Assembly: GCA_907163345.1 (NCBI GenBank) | Contig: CAJQUN010000143.1 | Span: 1-64,000, forward strand | Direction of reading: 5' to 3' | From: Haberlea rhodopensis | Lineage: Eukaryota > Streptophyta > Magnoliopsida > Lamiales > Gesneriaceae | Length of the DNA stretch: 64,000 bases | In this document: one piece after another, positions 20,267 to 31,732 of the stretch | Layout: every line of letters starts with the position of its first letter | Numbering within the stretch: the first letter of the stretch is position 1 | Notes under the pieces: model-generated | What the model saw: only the letters and a program-made list of their open reading frames with translations | Told to the model about the DNA's origin: nothing | Database searches by the model: none | Made by a program: the position numbers and the translations under genes

Positions 20267-22792
20267 TGTGATGACCAGGGATTATAGATGTTAATCCCGT
20301 AGTGTTAATAACCCCTAAAGATGTTTTACGTAGCGATTTGGAGTTTAATCGCGATGTTGGGCCTTCTGGGCTCGTTTATTTGGGTAGTTGGGATCGTTGG
20401 ATCCCGAGGATGAGATTGTATTCACATTACGGTGTAAAACCTAAGAGTTGGGTTTTTAATGTGTCTCGGAATCTCGGGTGCTTGTGTGAGCACCGGTAGG
20501 GGGTTTTGGGGTTAGAGAGAGAGTTTTTGAAAACAGATGATTTTTAATGAATCACGATGTATTTGTGGGGCTATTAGTATTTCGGGGTATTTTGCTATAA
20601 ATACAAGTTGAACCCGAGATTTTAGAATTAAATTCATTTTCAGCCCACTTTTCCTTCTCTCTCTCTCTCTCCCGCGCGACAGCCATTCCCGACCTCCCCT
20701 GCCCCCGCCGCTTCAGGCGCCTCGCCCGCCGCCGTCCGGCCGCCGTTCGGCGGGTGCGACCCGTCGCCGGCTTCGTCTCGACGAGACGCAGCTTTCCCCT
20801 CCATCAATTCGAAGTTTCATCGCGTGTGGAAGTCGGATTTTGCGGAAGTGCGCCGATCCCCAATTTCTAGGGTTCTTCGATTTTGGTCCGATTTCTTCCG
20901 ATTTTCGTTTGGGTAATCTTCCTAACCCCTTTTTCCATGCTTGTGATGTATTTCCCTGCCTAATTGTGATTTATTGGCTTGAATTTATTTCGAATTTCGT
21001 GTGGATTTGGTTCGAAAATTCTTGCTGTTAGGCGTGTGGTTTTGGTTCGAAATTTGTGGCTTATGGTTCGAATTTTTGCCCTATTTTGGTGAGGGTTTGA
21101 TTTCGAATTTTGGGGGTTTTGGCTATGGGTTGATGATTCATGTTAGGGATCGCCTATTACATGTTTTAGATGATTTATGATGCTTGGTTGGGTTCGAATT
21201 GTGATGCTGGGGTTCGAATTATTGAAGGTGTTCTTGGGCAATTTTTCGATATGTCGCATTCGTTTTCCCTCCCTGCATGTACCCTGCCCCGGGTCTTTTA
21301 AATGATTTATTGTCGTGTGTTGACGATATGTTGAGGGTTATGGGTGTGCTTGAGCATGGGTTGCATGTTCGTAAATAATCGTGAATTATTTATCGTGTTA
21401 GCACATCATTCCTCGGGGCATGGAACTCGAGCAAGGTTTGGCTCGGACTTCGAGGATTTAAGGTACGTTTAGCGTACGAGCATAGCTTAAATGATGTTTT
21501 ACAAGTATGATGCATGATTTAAATACATGAAATGCTTTACTATGATGGCACCGTGACTTGGTCACGTTATGTTGAATCACATGGTGAAATGCTTGGTGCC
21601 GCTATGAAGCGAGCAAATGATGGGTGTGGTCGCTACGGAGCGAACACTAGTAGTATGACGCTACTTTGAAGTAAGAAATGAAAATGTGGTATTGATTAGA
21701 TATCTAGGATATCTGTATTTTATTCCCTATTGGTAATGAATAGGAACAGAGACGTAGTTAATCAGAGAAGTGATTAACTAGTATCGAAAGTTAAGGAAGT
21801 CTCAATATGATATCTAGAATTATGATAATTGCTAGATAAAGAAAGATGTTATGAAATGTTGTTAATTCGAAACTGGTTAGGGTTAACCAATATGATGATT
21901 AACTGCATATTCAGGATTTGATGATTTATCTGTTTTGAGAACAGGGTCATTACAGGGGTACGCTAGGATGAGGATGATACCATCCAGGAAGTGTCACATA
22001 TGTTCCACAATATTTACATTTTTGTAAATTATGTATTATGTCATTATGATTATGAAATTGTGGAATTGGTATGCTCACCCCGTTGGGGGCTGTCTCTGTT
22101 GGGACAGGTGGACAGGTACATCGATGGCTTTGGAGATGAGCTCGAGCTGTTGATTGGATGTACTCCCAGGATCGTGGTACCAGGGCTTGATGGAGCACGG
22201 TATCGTATAGAGTACCTATATATATATATATATATACACCCATGATGGTTATACACATGATTATGATGCTCGCATGTGAGCACGATGGTACTTGTATATG
22301 GGTTGTATATAAAGGCATGAGCCTTTCTCTCTCTCATTCTATGTTGCATGCAATTAGAGGTAGAATTGCTAAATGATTATGAGAGTCATTAGTGTATGTG
22401 GGTGTTGAAACCCACTTTTGTTGCCATATGTGTGGTGTCTTCCCTGGCTGGGAATTTACTTGATATTGCTGTATTCTGATGAGTATTATGTTTTCCCTGG
22501 CCGGGAATTACGTTGTGTGCTGTACTTTTATTTCGGGATAGCTCTATTTATGGGGAGACACTGCCCAAATTTTTATAAAAGTCCACAATGTAAAAAGTGG
22601 TGTAATGGGCGAACTCTATGAGTCTCTTGTTGCTAGGATGATAAACTTTTAACATGGTATGTTAAAGAAAACTTTGTAATTGCCATTCAATGGTATATTA
22701 CCATCGGAGTTCCCGAATGATTTTATGGAAAGTATGTGCCACACATAATGATTAATACACTAATCAAGGGTTAAGTATTTGGGGTCCTTACA
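20267..22792 (+). repeat. LARD-1 3' LTR
   Basis: Near-identical copy of 5794-8317, with a few substitutions and indels in simple repeats (CT and TA tracts, T runs). TATA box at 20596-20603; GTACG/CGTAC inverted repeat at 21463-21477. It is followed directly by the target duplication GATAT. Confidence 0.93.
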
Positions 22793-22797
22793 GATAT

Positions 22798-25700
22798 ATT
22801 GTGATAATGGAACCAAATGTTGTGTTTGATTATTGTGGTAGAATTGATGAATGTTCCGGTAGCCTTTATCTCCGAGCGAGGGAGGTACTTGCCGCTGTCA
22901 TGTCTAAGCGAGGTAACATGCCGCTGTCATTGTCGAAGCGAGGGGTCCTAAAATTCCGCTGTTGTATTGGGACCGGAACAGTCACAATTCTAGTGATTAA
23001 TGTGGAATATTGTGGTTATAATTGGAACGTGATATCGATCATTATATTGTGAACTGTGGTATTAACCTGGATGCAGGTACATGGAGCTAGTGGAAGTTCA
23101 GGTAGTTGTTATATTCGAGCGAGGGAGGTACTTGCCGCTGTCATATGAAGCGATTGTAATATGATATTTGCCGCTGTCATGTCTAAGCGAGGTAACATGC
23201 CGCTGTCATTGTCGAAGCGAGGGATATCATATGATGCCGCTATATGTCGAAGCGAGGGGTCCTAAAATTCCGCTGCTATAACAAGACCGGAACAACCACA
23301 TTATCGATATTGATAGTGATGTCTCATTCCGCTATGTTGGTTGGCGATGGTTCATGCCGCCAAGTGTATTGATAGCGATGTCTCATTCCGCTATGTTGGT
23401 TGGCAATGGTTCATGCCGCCAAGTGTATTGATAGCGATGTCTCATTCCGCTATATTGATTGGCGATGGTTCTTGCCGCCGGATATATTGATAGCGATGGT
23501 TCATTCCGCTATATTGATTGGCGATGGTTCTTGCCGCCGGATATATTGATAGTTCATTCCGCTATATTGATTGGCGATGATTCTTGCCGCCGGATATATT
23601 GATAGCGATGGTTCATTCCGCTATATTGATTGGCGATGATTCTTGCCGCCGGATATATTGATAGCGATGGTTTATTCCGCTATATTGATTGGAGATGATT
23701 CTTGCCGCCGGATATATTCATAGCGATGGTTCGTTCCGCTATTCCATTGGCGATGACTTATGCCGCTGGGTGTTCATAGCGATGGTACATTCCGCTACAT
23801 CTATGGCGATGGTTCATGCCGCCAGATGTCTATAGCGATGTGTTATGCCGCTGACTCTATGACGAGGGATTATGCCACTGATTCTATAGCGACGGTTATG
23901 CCGCTATGTACATGACGCTGGATTACACCACCTACGAGCGATGGGTACTGATTGCGTACCACTGTTGGATGACGGAGACAGGTATGCCGCTATATTGTTA
24001 GCAATAAGGTATGGCATATTACTGTTTATTTAGCACTATTTTGGATATCATGTGTTGATTTACTTATGTTGTCATGTGTTTGACGATGAGATTATAGACG
24101 TCGTGTATCGACATTTACCGTCACGAGTCGACAATATTAGTTCAAAGTCATATGTTGACAGGTACCGTCACGGGATGACAATGACATAGTGGATGTTCTA
24201 TGTAGACGTGTAGCGTCGTTTTGATGGTTAATACATTTATGTTATGTATTTGGTTGTATGGTTTGAGTGCCGATGGTGAGCACATGGTAGAGTCTGGGTC
24301 ACTGGTTGACGAGACCTTTTTGCCGAGCAGGTTTGCTCGGTGGAGTATTGGATGTATTGTATCGGTAAATGTACCACATCATGTTATAGAGGTCAATATT
24401 TGTCGAGCAATGATACCCTTGGGTATGCTCGTTGGTTTGGCTAGGGCCAAGTGATTGGTGATAAGAGTAGTCATTGAGGAAACTACTCGCTTGTGTCGTG
24501 ATGTAAGGGTAGACATGGTTACACCCACCCTGAGGGTGTGGGATAAGCCTTAACGGATTATGATTGCATCATAAGTGAGCAAGGACACCGGGTTGTCCAT
24601 TGTGCTTGGTATTTTAGAGATATGTTGGGCGATGACCCATTACTCTAACGGTTTGTACGGTATGGCATACCGAGATGGAACATATGGTTTGTTGGTGGGC
24701 TTGATGTGAGCCTATGGAGACAACGCTTTGCTAGCCAGATATTGGGAGAATGATATAGTGTGCTTGTTGGAGCCATGATACTGCACGTTGGAACCGAGTT
24801 TGGTGAATCGTATGATGATACGATGAAGACTTTTAGGCAGGCTTTTGATTGTCCCTTTGTAGCATGATATTTGAGGCATGTGACACCTCAGGAGAACGTT
24901 ATACGTCTTTTGTTTTGAGGGACTTGTCTGGGACAGCTCATAATGTTGAAGTACCAACAAGAGAGTCATCAAGTCGTTGTTGACTCGATCTGGGGAATCC
25001 GTGTATTTGGGATGCAATGGGTGTTATTGTATCCAGTTTTTTTTTCCGAACGGTGATTCGAGACTAGTGGATCTCGAGTTCGATAGCACTTCCCTTGTGG
25101 GGAAGGAGGTAGTATTATACCTATTTGGGAATCTTTGAAAGATTCGGTAAGTTGGTACGTGTGGTATTGATTTTGGGAATCACGCCGTGTTATTGATCGT
25201 CGATTATCATTCTCCACCGGATGGGAATGACTCAAAATTGACAGTTGTGTTTGGGGCTTTGGGGTATGTTGTAGATACCCGAGCCAAGTGCATTGAGTAT
25301 GCATGTGATGTACGTGCCTAGGCAGGTATACCGGTGAGTATACGGATGCCAGTTATTGATTTCCTTTTGTTAAGCATAAAATTATACTACTTTTGGATGG
25401 TTAGATCTCTGATGAGAGATATGGAGCACCTTGAGGTTGGGAATCTCCATGGCACTATAATTATGAGAATCAATCGTGAAGTTAGTTGACTCCCTTTGAA
25501 GAGGGATTATCTTGTGTGAGTTAAGGTATTTCCTTGTTAGTGTTTTCCTTCAAGTTATGCGATAGCCTTCCCAAGTTTGGATTGTTAAATCCTAGGATTA
25601 TCAAGGGATGGCAGGAATTCAGATTTATTGGGTGTCGCTGTCGACACAAGCGTTGAGGATGCAATGGGTTTATTGCATGTCCTTTCAGAATTTGAAACTC

Positions 25701-26457
25701 TGTGGAGTCTCGATGGTTCATTTATGATCAGGATGTGATCCTTGGAATATCCGGAGGTGGACATCTTGTGAGATGTCTTTTGTGTGAATCTGTGGCCGTG
25801 AGTTGCCCAAATTGAGTTGCAATGATGCGACTGCTCATTCGATGGAGGAGGTTTGAAAGTGGAAACCAGGTTTGGTATGTGTGCACCGTGGTATACTAGT
25901 GTTTCCCTCGTAACGATGTATGTTAGACATCGTGAGTCATGATAGAGATGTCTTTGAATGATATCTACGATGGAATCGGGAGCGATTCGAATCCTTGCAG
26001 TTTCAGTTGACTAACTACTTTTGGAGTATTAGCGTTGAGCTGTGCTGACGCTCTTTGACGTTATGATGGATTTGGAAGTCTATTCCACTCCAGAGTTTGA
26101 CACGAGGTCAACGTTCTCACGGTTGAAGTGTCATTCATGATGCGTTCATACTAGTTGTATTAGAACTAAGGATGATTGTCCGATCTACAGTCGTAAGTAT
26201 TGGTTGTTTTGCAGTCATGAGAGACTGACTTTTGGGATGACCCGCATCGAGGTACGTTTTGCCTCTTGGGTGATATGTTGGTTTTGGTATGTCGCTCTGT
26301 TTCAGAGTTTGATTTGAGATAAGTATCCTCGCGGTTTTTAAGACGATTCTGATATGGTCAAGAATCGAGGTTATGGCTTCATGTTGTTGTGTAGCCTGGG
26401 TGTTACGTATTACATCGGTGCTAATTTCGAGGACGAAATTCTTTTAGTGGGGGATAT
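22798..26457 (+). mobile_element. LARD-2 interior, non-coding
   Basis: No gag or pol motif in any frame. 22845-23280 carries repeated GCCGCTGTCAT / AAGCGAGG words. 23290-23990 is a hairpin array. 24060-24180 has repeated GACG/CGTC words (TGACGATGAG, GACGTCGTG, TACCGTCACG). 24250-26457 is homologous to LARD-3 51790-49439 (minus) and LARD-1 19121-20266. It ends with GAGGACGAAATTC and a TAGTGGGGGATAT purine tract before the LTR. Confidence 0.8.
23290..23990 (+). repeat. Hairpin minisatellite of LARD-2
   Basis: Units of about 55-60 bp alternate two hairpins with 11-nt loops of similar sequence: TTGGCG/CGCCAA around ATGGTTCATGC (23341-23363) and ATAGCG/CGCTAT around ATGTCTCATTC (23372-23394). Later units use GGCG/CGCC and TAGCG/CGCTA stems. 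The same unit type occurs inverted in LARD-3 (52060-52945). Confidence 0.88.
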
Positions 26458-28883
26458 TGTGATGACCAGGGATTATAGATGTTAATCTCGGAGTGTTAAT
26501 AACCTCTGAAGTTGTTTTACGTGGCGATTTGGAGTTTAATCGAGGTGTTGGGCCTTTCGGGCTCGTCTATTTGAGTAGTTGGGATCGTTGGATCCCGAGG
26601 TTGAGATTGTATTCTCATTTCGGTGAAAAACCTACGAGTTGGGTTTTTAGTGTGACTCGGAATCTGGGATGCTTTGTGTGGGCACCGGTAGGGGGTTTTG
26701 GAGTTAGAGAGAGAATTTTTGAAAACAGATGATTTTTAATGAATCATGATATATTTGTGGGGCTATTAGTATTTCGGGGTATTTTTGCTATAAATACAAG
26801 TTGAACCCGAGATTTTAATTATCGGAACCATTTTCCTCACCTTGCTTCTCTCTCTCCCCGCGCGCTGATTTCCCGATCCCCTTTGACCCACGCAGCTTCA
26901 AGCCTTGCGCCCGCCGCCGTCCGGCCGCCATCCGCCGCGTCCGACCTACCGTTGGCTTCGTCTCGTCCAGGTGCACCTTCCCATACCAACAATTCGAATT
27001 TTCGTCACGTTTTGGGGTCGGATTTTGCAGAAGACGCCGACGCCCAAATTTTAGGGTTCTTCGATTTTGAACGTTTTCCTTCCGATTTTTGATTGGGTAA
27101 CCTCCCTACCCCTTTTTCGTCATTATCGTGTATTTCCCTGCCATTTTTGTGTTCAATTAGTTCGAATTCTTGCTGTTGGTGTGAGGGTTGGTTCGAATTT
27201 TTGGCTGTGTGCGTGAGGTGGGTTCGAAATTGGGGTTTTTGGCAGGGGGTGGTAATTCTTGTTATGGATCGTTTATTACATGTTTTAGATGTATTATGGT
27301 GCTTAGTTTGGGTTCGATTTGTGTTGTGAAGGTTCGAAAATTTGTGGGGAGTTCTTGAGCAATTTTCGATAATGGTTGATTGTCGTGTGTTGACAATATT
27401 TTTGAAGGTTATGGGTGTGCTTGAGCATGGGTTGCATGTTCGTAAATAATTGTGAATTATTTATCGTGTTAGCACATCGTTCCTCGGGGCATGGAACTCG
27501 AGCAAGGTTTGGCCCGGACTTCGGAGATTTAAGGTACGTGCGACGTACGAGCATTACTATATATTAGAGCATTTGTGAAATGCATAATGTATTTTGATTT
27601 CATTGAATAGATGTGCATAAGGTTATATGTATGTGTTGAGAAGCTATGAAGCGACCTAATCTTGATATCGCCGCCACGAGCGTGCGTGACACTAGAGTAG
27701 TATTACTCTCATAAGGTATATGGGGTACCGGATGTATATGACCATTGTAGGGCATTGAGATGCCTGAGAATGATTGTGGGATCATGTATTCATTATAAGA
27801 CATTTGAGATGTCTAAGTATAATGGAAAATTGGTAAAATATATGCTAGGCATTTGAGCTATCTGTGATTGATAGCGAGGTTGTGAAATCAGTATTAGATA
27901 TTGAGATATCTATATTTGCATGTATAATGAACTTGGAATCACTATCTATTGATACTCGAGAATTAGGCATGCGATGAGTTAAATCAATGTGTTGATTTAC
28001 TGATTTTTTAGATTTGATGAGTTTGATGATTGTGAGAACAGGGACAGTACACGGAATCCCGGATGAGAACGTTGCCATCCAGGGAGCATCATTTAAATTC
28101 ATTAGTATTTACTTTTGTTATAAATTATGAATTTCATTACTGTGATTATGGGATTTTGTGTACTGGTATGCTCACCCCGTTGGGGGCTGTCTCTGTTGGG
28201 GCAGGTGAACAGGTACATCGATGGCTTTGGAGTTGAGCTCGAGCTGTTGATTGGATGTACTCCCAGGATCGTGGTACCAGGGCTTGATGGAGCACGGTAT
28301 CGTATAGAGTACTTATATACACCTGAGGATTATATACATATTCATGATGCTCGCATGTGAGCACGATTATACTTGTATATGGATTGTATATAAAGGCATG
28401 AGCCTTTCTCTCTTTCATTTTGTGTTGCATGCAATTACAGGTAGAATTGCAAAATGATATGAGAGTCATTGGTGTATTATGTGGGTGTTGAAACCCACTT
28501 TTGTCGTCATATGTGTGGTGTCTTCCCTGGCTGGGAATTTACTTGGTATTGCTGTATTCTGATGAGTATTATGTTTTCCCTGGCCGGGAATTATGTTATG
28601 CGTTGTGCTTTTATTTCGGGATGGTTCTATTTATGGGGAGACTCTGCCCAAATTTTTATAAAAGTCCACCATGTAAAAAGTGGTGTAATGGGGATGGAAA
28701 TGGGCGGAATCTATGAGTCTATTGTTGGTAGAGATTATCTTAATGTTGAATATTAAAGAAATTTTGTAATTGTCATTCAATGGTAAAGTATCATCTGAGT
28801 TTCCCGATTGATTTTATTGAAAGCATGTGCCACACATAATGATTAATACACTAATCAAGGGTTAAGGGCTTGGGGTCCTTACA
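26458..28883 (+). repeat. LARD-2 3' LTR
   Basis: Begins TGTGATGACCAGGG and ends GGGGTCCTTACA. TATA box at 26789-26796. TTCGAA-rich segment about 27158-27345. GTACGT-GCG-ACGTAC at 27534-27548. Then perfect hairpins including GCATTT/AAATGC (27569-27583), AGAGTA/TACTCT (27694-27709), GGCAT/ATGCC (27751-27764), AGACAT/ATGTCT (27798-27814), GCTATC/GATAGC (27857-27875), TAGATAT/ATATCTA (27895-27912) and TAAATCAA/TTGATTTA (27980-27999). The sequence is diverged from LARD-1 LTRs, but the order of landmarks is the same. It abuts SIRE-B reverse transcriptase at 28884. Confidence 0.9.
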
Positions 28884-30071
28884 GCTTTTCTTAATGGAAA
28901 GCTTCAGGAAGAAGTCTACATTGAGCAACCACCTGGATTTCAGAACCATTTGTATCCCAATCATGTGTATCTACTGAATAAAGCAGTGTATGGTCTGAAA
29001 GAAGCTCCAAGAGCCTGGTATGACACTCTATCTCAATTTCTGCTGAACCATGATTTTCAGATCGGCTCAGTAGATTAAACTCTCTTTAAATTTATTAAGG
29101 GGGAACATACCCTATTAGTTCAGATTTATGTTGATGACATAATCTTTGGGTCAACTAACCCCAAATTGTGCGAGAAATTTTCTAAGTTAATGCAGGGACA
29201 GTTTGAGATGAGCATGATGGGAGAACTTTCATTCTTTTTGGGTCTCCAAGTAAAACAGCTCAATAATGGTATTTTCATCAACCAGACCAAGTATACCAAA
29301 GAGCTCCTCAAGAGATTTGGAATGGAAACATGCTCAACTGCATCAACTCCAATGAGTCCAACAATCAAGTTAGACAAAGATGAAGGGGGAACGGCAGTTG
29401 AAGTAACCATGTATAGAGGACTAATCGGATCACTATTGTATCTTACAGCGAGCCGGCCTAATATTATGTTCTCAGTCTGTATGTGCGCCAGATTTCAGTC
29501 AGAACCAAAGCAATCACATTTTATTGCTGCTAAGCGTATTCTGAAATATTGAAAAGGATCTCAGAACGTTGGTCTTTGGTACTCCAAAGATTCCAACTTT
29601 AGCTTGATCGGATATTCAGACGCAGACTACGATGGGTGTAAGATTGATCGTAAAAGCACCAGTGGAACATGCCAATTTCTAGGTGAAAGATTGATCTCTT
29701 GGTTCAGTAAAAAGCAGACATCGATTGCCACATCTACAGCTGAAGCAGAGTATCTAGCCGCTGGAAGCTGTTGCGCTCAAATGCTCTGGATTCAACACCA
29801 GCTCAAAGACTATGGCATCCAAACTGTTGACTCTCCGATATTTTGCGACAACACAAGTGCAATCGCTATAACGTATAATCCAGTTCTGCACTCTCGAACA
29901 AAGCATATTGATATACTACATCATTTTATTCGAGATCATGTTGGCAAAAAGGAAATTCGGATCGAGCACATCTCAACAGAGCAGCAAGCAGCAGACATCT
30001 TCACCAAACCACTCCCTGAGGCTAAGTTTAATTATTTCCGTCAAATTCTTGGTTTAATTGACTTATCTTAA
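28884..30071 (+). pseudogene. SIRE-B reverse transcriptase (3' part) and RNase H
   Basis: One frame from 28884 with two in-frame stops, a TAA near 29076 and a TGA near 29551. RT motifs: AFLNGK, VYGLKEAPRAWYD, the active site YVDDIIFG (about 29125) and FFLGLQVKQ. RNase H motifs: DADYDGC, STSGTCQFLG, TSTAEAEYLAAG, FCDNTSAI, HSRTKHIDI, DIFTKPL. RT copies element RNA into cDNA and RNase H removes the template. The early AFLNGK start coincides with the break in SIRE-A. Confidence 0.9.
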
Positions 30072-30410
30072 TAGTTTAGATGTTTTCTTACTTTCGCTCT
30101 TAAAGATTTTTGTTGCCACAGATCGATAATACAATGTTCAGAAAGAAACAGACCGGTCCGAACTTTCAGACCGATCCATGTCAATCTGATGTTATCCTAT
30201 GATCTGTCTGGTCAATAATTTTTTTTTAACAAAAACAGCCCGGACTGATCGCATTTTAACCGCCTTATCTATCTGTTATCCTGACCATTTATTTTGAATT
30301 TCTTTTTATCAGTCATTGAGATAACTTCTTTCACTTTTTAAAATTTACCGCTATCTGCTTTCTTATTCTCTCACTCTCCTAAATCTTCGCACTCTTTTAC
30401 CTTCATTCCA
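30072..30410 (+). mobile_element. SIRE-B pol/env-like intergenic
   Basis: Non-coding. CAGACCG/GATC words recur (30148-30180), as in the LTR. It may hold a promoter or splice acceptor for the env-like ORF, but nothing decisive is visible. Confidence 0.5.
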
Positions 30411-31732
30411 ATGGCTACCATTACTCACAATTCTCTCTCCATTGAGTTTAATGACATTTACAGGGCAGAAGATGCAGAGATGGTGTCCATCTTCCGAGCT
30501 TTGGAATCATCTGGCTTGAGGAACTTTCTGGAGTGCGGCACAGTTGTTTATGAATCTGAAATCCGCAAACTATTCGCCAATGCCGTCTCCCAGAAGACAT
30601 CAATATCCACCTCTGTCAAGGGCAAATCATTTGAGATCTCGCCGATGACGCTGGCCAAGACCTTTGGCCTCCCCAATTTCGGACTGACAGAGTTTGGACA
30701 GATTCCTCAAGCGTCACTCTCAGCTCTTCAAGGGAAGATTTCTATTTTTGGCCACCGCCTGCAACCCTCGTTTAAGAAGAAGGAAATGCTTTTTCATTTC
30801 CAGGTGCTGTGCGAAATCGTTGGCAAGCCTCTTTTGGGCAAAGCAGGAAGTTTTGACGCTGTAACCGCAGAGAAGTTCAGGGCTATGGCGGCTATTGTAT
30901 CCGGACAGAAGATGAACTGGTCCGTGATTCTTTTTGGAGTTCTGATGGAAACGGTGATTGCATCAAAACAGGCCGTCTGCTTTGCTGGTCCTCTCAGCAA
31001 GCTACTGGAGTCCTTAGACATCGAGCTGGGAAAGCAGTCCGCTCTCAGTCCCTTCAAGATTCTAAACTCCAAAGGGCTCGCACTGCTGAAGTCCAAGAGT
31101 GCTCCGCCTACTCCTACTACTCTGGCTGCAGTCAAGATTGAGAAGGGCGAAGAACAAGCTGTTGCGCGCAAACCTCGGGTCAAGCGAAAGCTAACCATCC
31201 AGACTGATTCTGAAGAAACTCAGTCTGCTCCCTCGCCACCAACCAAGCCACTTCCCAAGAAGCCCCGAACCCAGATTACCAAACCAAAAGCCGTACCCAT
31301 ATTGCCTCCAACAAAAGCCACCCCTGCACCCCAACCTACAACCCAAATCTCAACCACCTCAACCACTGCACCCAATGTCACCATCCGAGTCCCCTCTGCC
31401 ATTCCCGTGGTGAAAGGGATTGTTATCACTAAGTTGGGAGACTATACCCAATCCGGGATCAAGTCCCCTCCCCCCACCGGCAAGGGAAAAGCCACTCTCT
31501 CCGAACCCTCTCCTCTAAGCCCAAATCTGCAGTGCAGACTGCTATTGACATTGCCATGGAGGACGTTGAAGAGAAAGTGAAGGCACTCATTGTGGTCTTT
31601 GATGAATACGTCGAGTACCGGACTATCAACCACATTGAGATGTTCTTCGGAAAGTTGAGCAGACTGAAAAAGATGGAAGAGGATGTTCTGAAAGGAACAG
31701 AGACCGATGATGTCCGGATTGCTGTGCAGCGC
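30411..31732 (+). pseudogene. SIRE-B env-like ORF, first part, frameshifted
   Basis: Downstream of pol, the position of the env-like gene in SIRE-lineage elements. The first 389 codons are open. The N-terminal ~230 residues are globular, including a hydrophobic stretch near 165-185 (SVILFGVLMETVI) that is too short and polar to call a sure membrane span. Residues ~235-370 are Lys/Pro/Thr-rich with nuclear-signal-like clusters (KPRVKRK, LPKKPR). A one-base shift near 31510 moves coding to another frame (IAMEDVEEKVKALIVVF) that runs to the TEK-A insertion at 31733. Function is unknown; the name reflects position, not proven envelope function. Confidence 0.7.

Larger units (their letters stand above)
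5794..22792 (+). mobile_element. LARD-1: non-autonomous LTR element with 2.5 kb LTRs
   Basis: Two nearly identical LTRs (5794-8317 and 20267-22792) flank about 3.8 kb of own interior plus the nested COP-C. The target duplication is GATAT (5789-5793 and 22793-22797). There is a Met primer site at 8322-8333 and a purine tract just before the 3' LTR. No gag or pol motif occurs in the interior outside COP-C, so it must use proteins in trans. The interior consists of a leader, three simple tandem arrays and a 3' region related to LARD-2 and LARD-3. I count fewer than ten substitutions between the LTRs by eye, so the insertion is recent. Confidence 0.95.
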
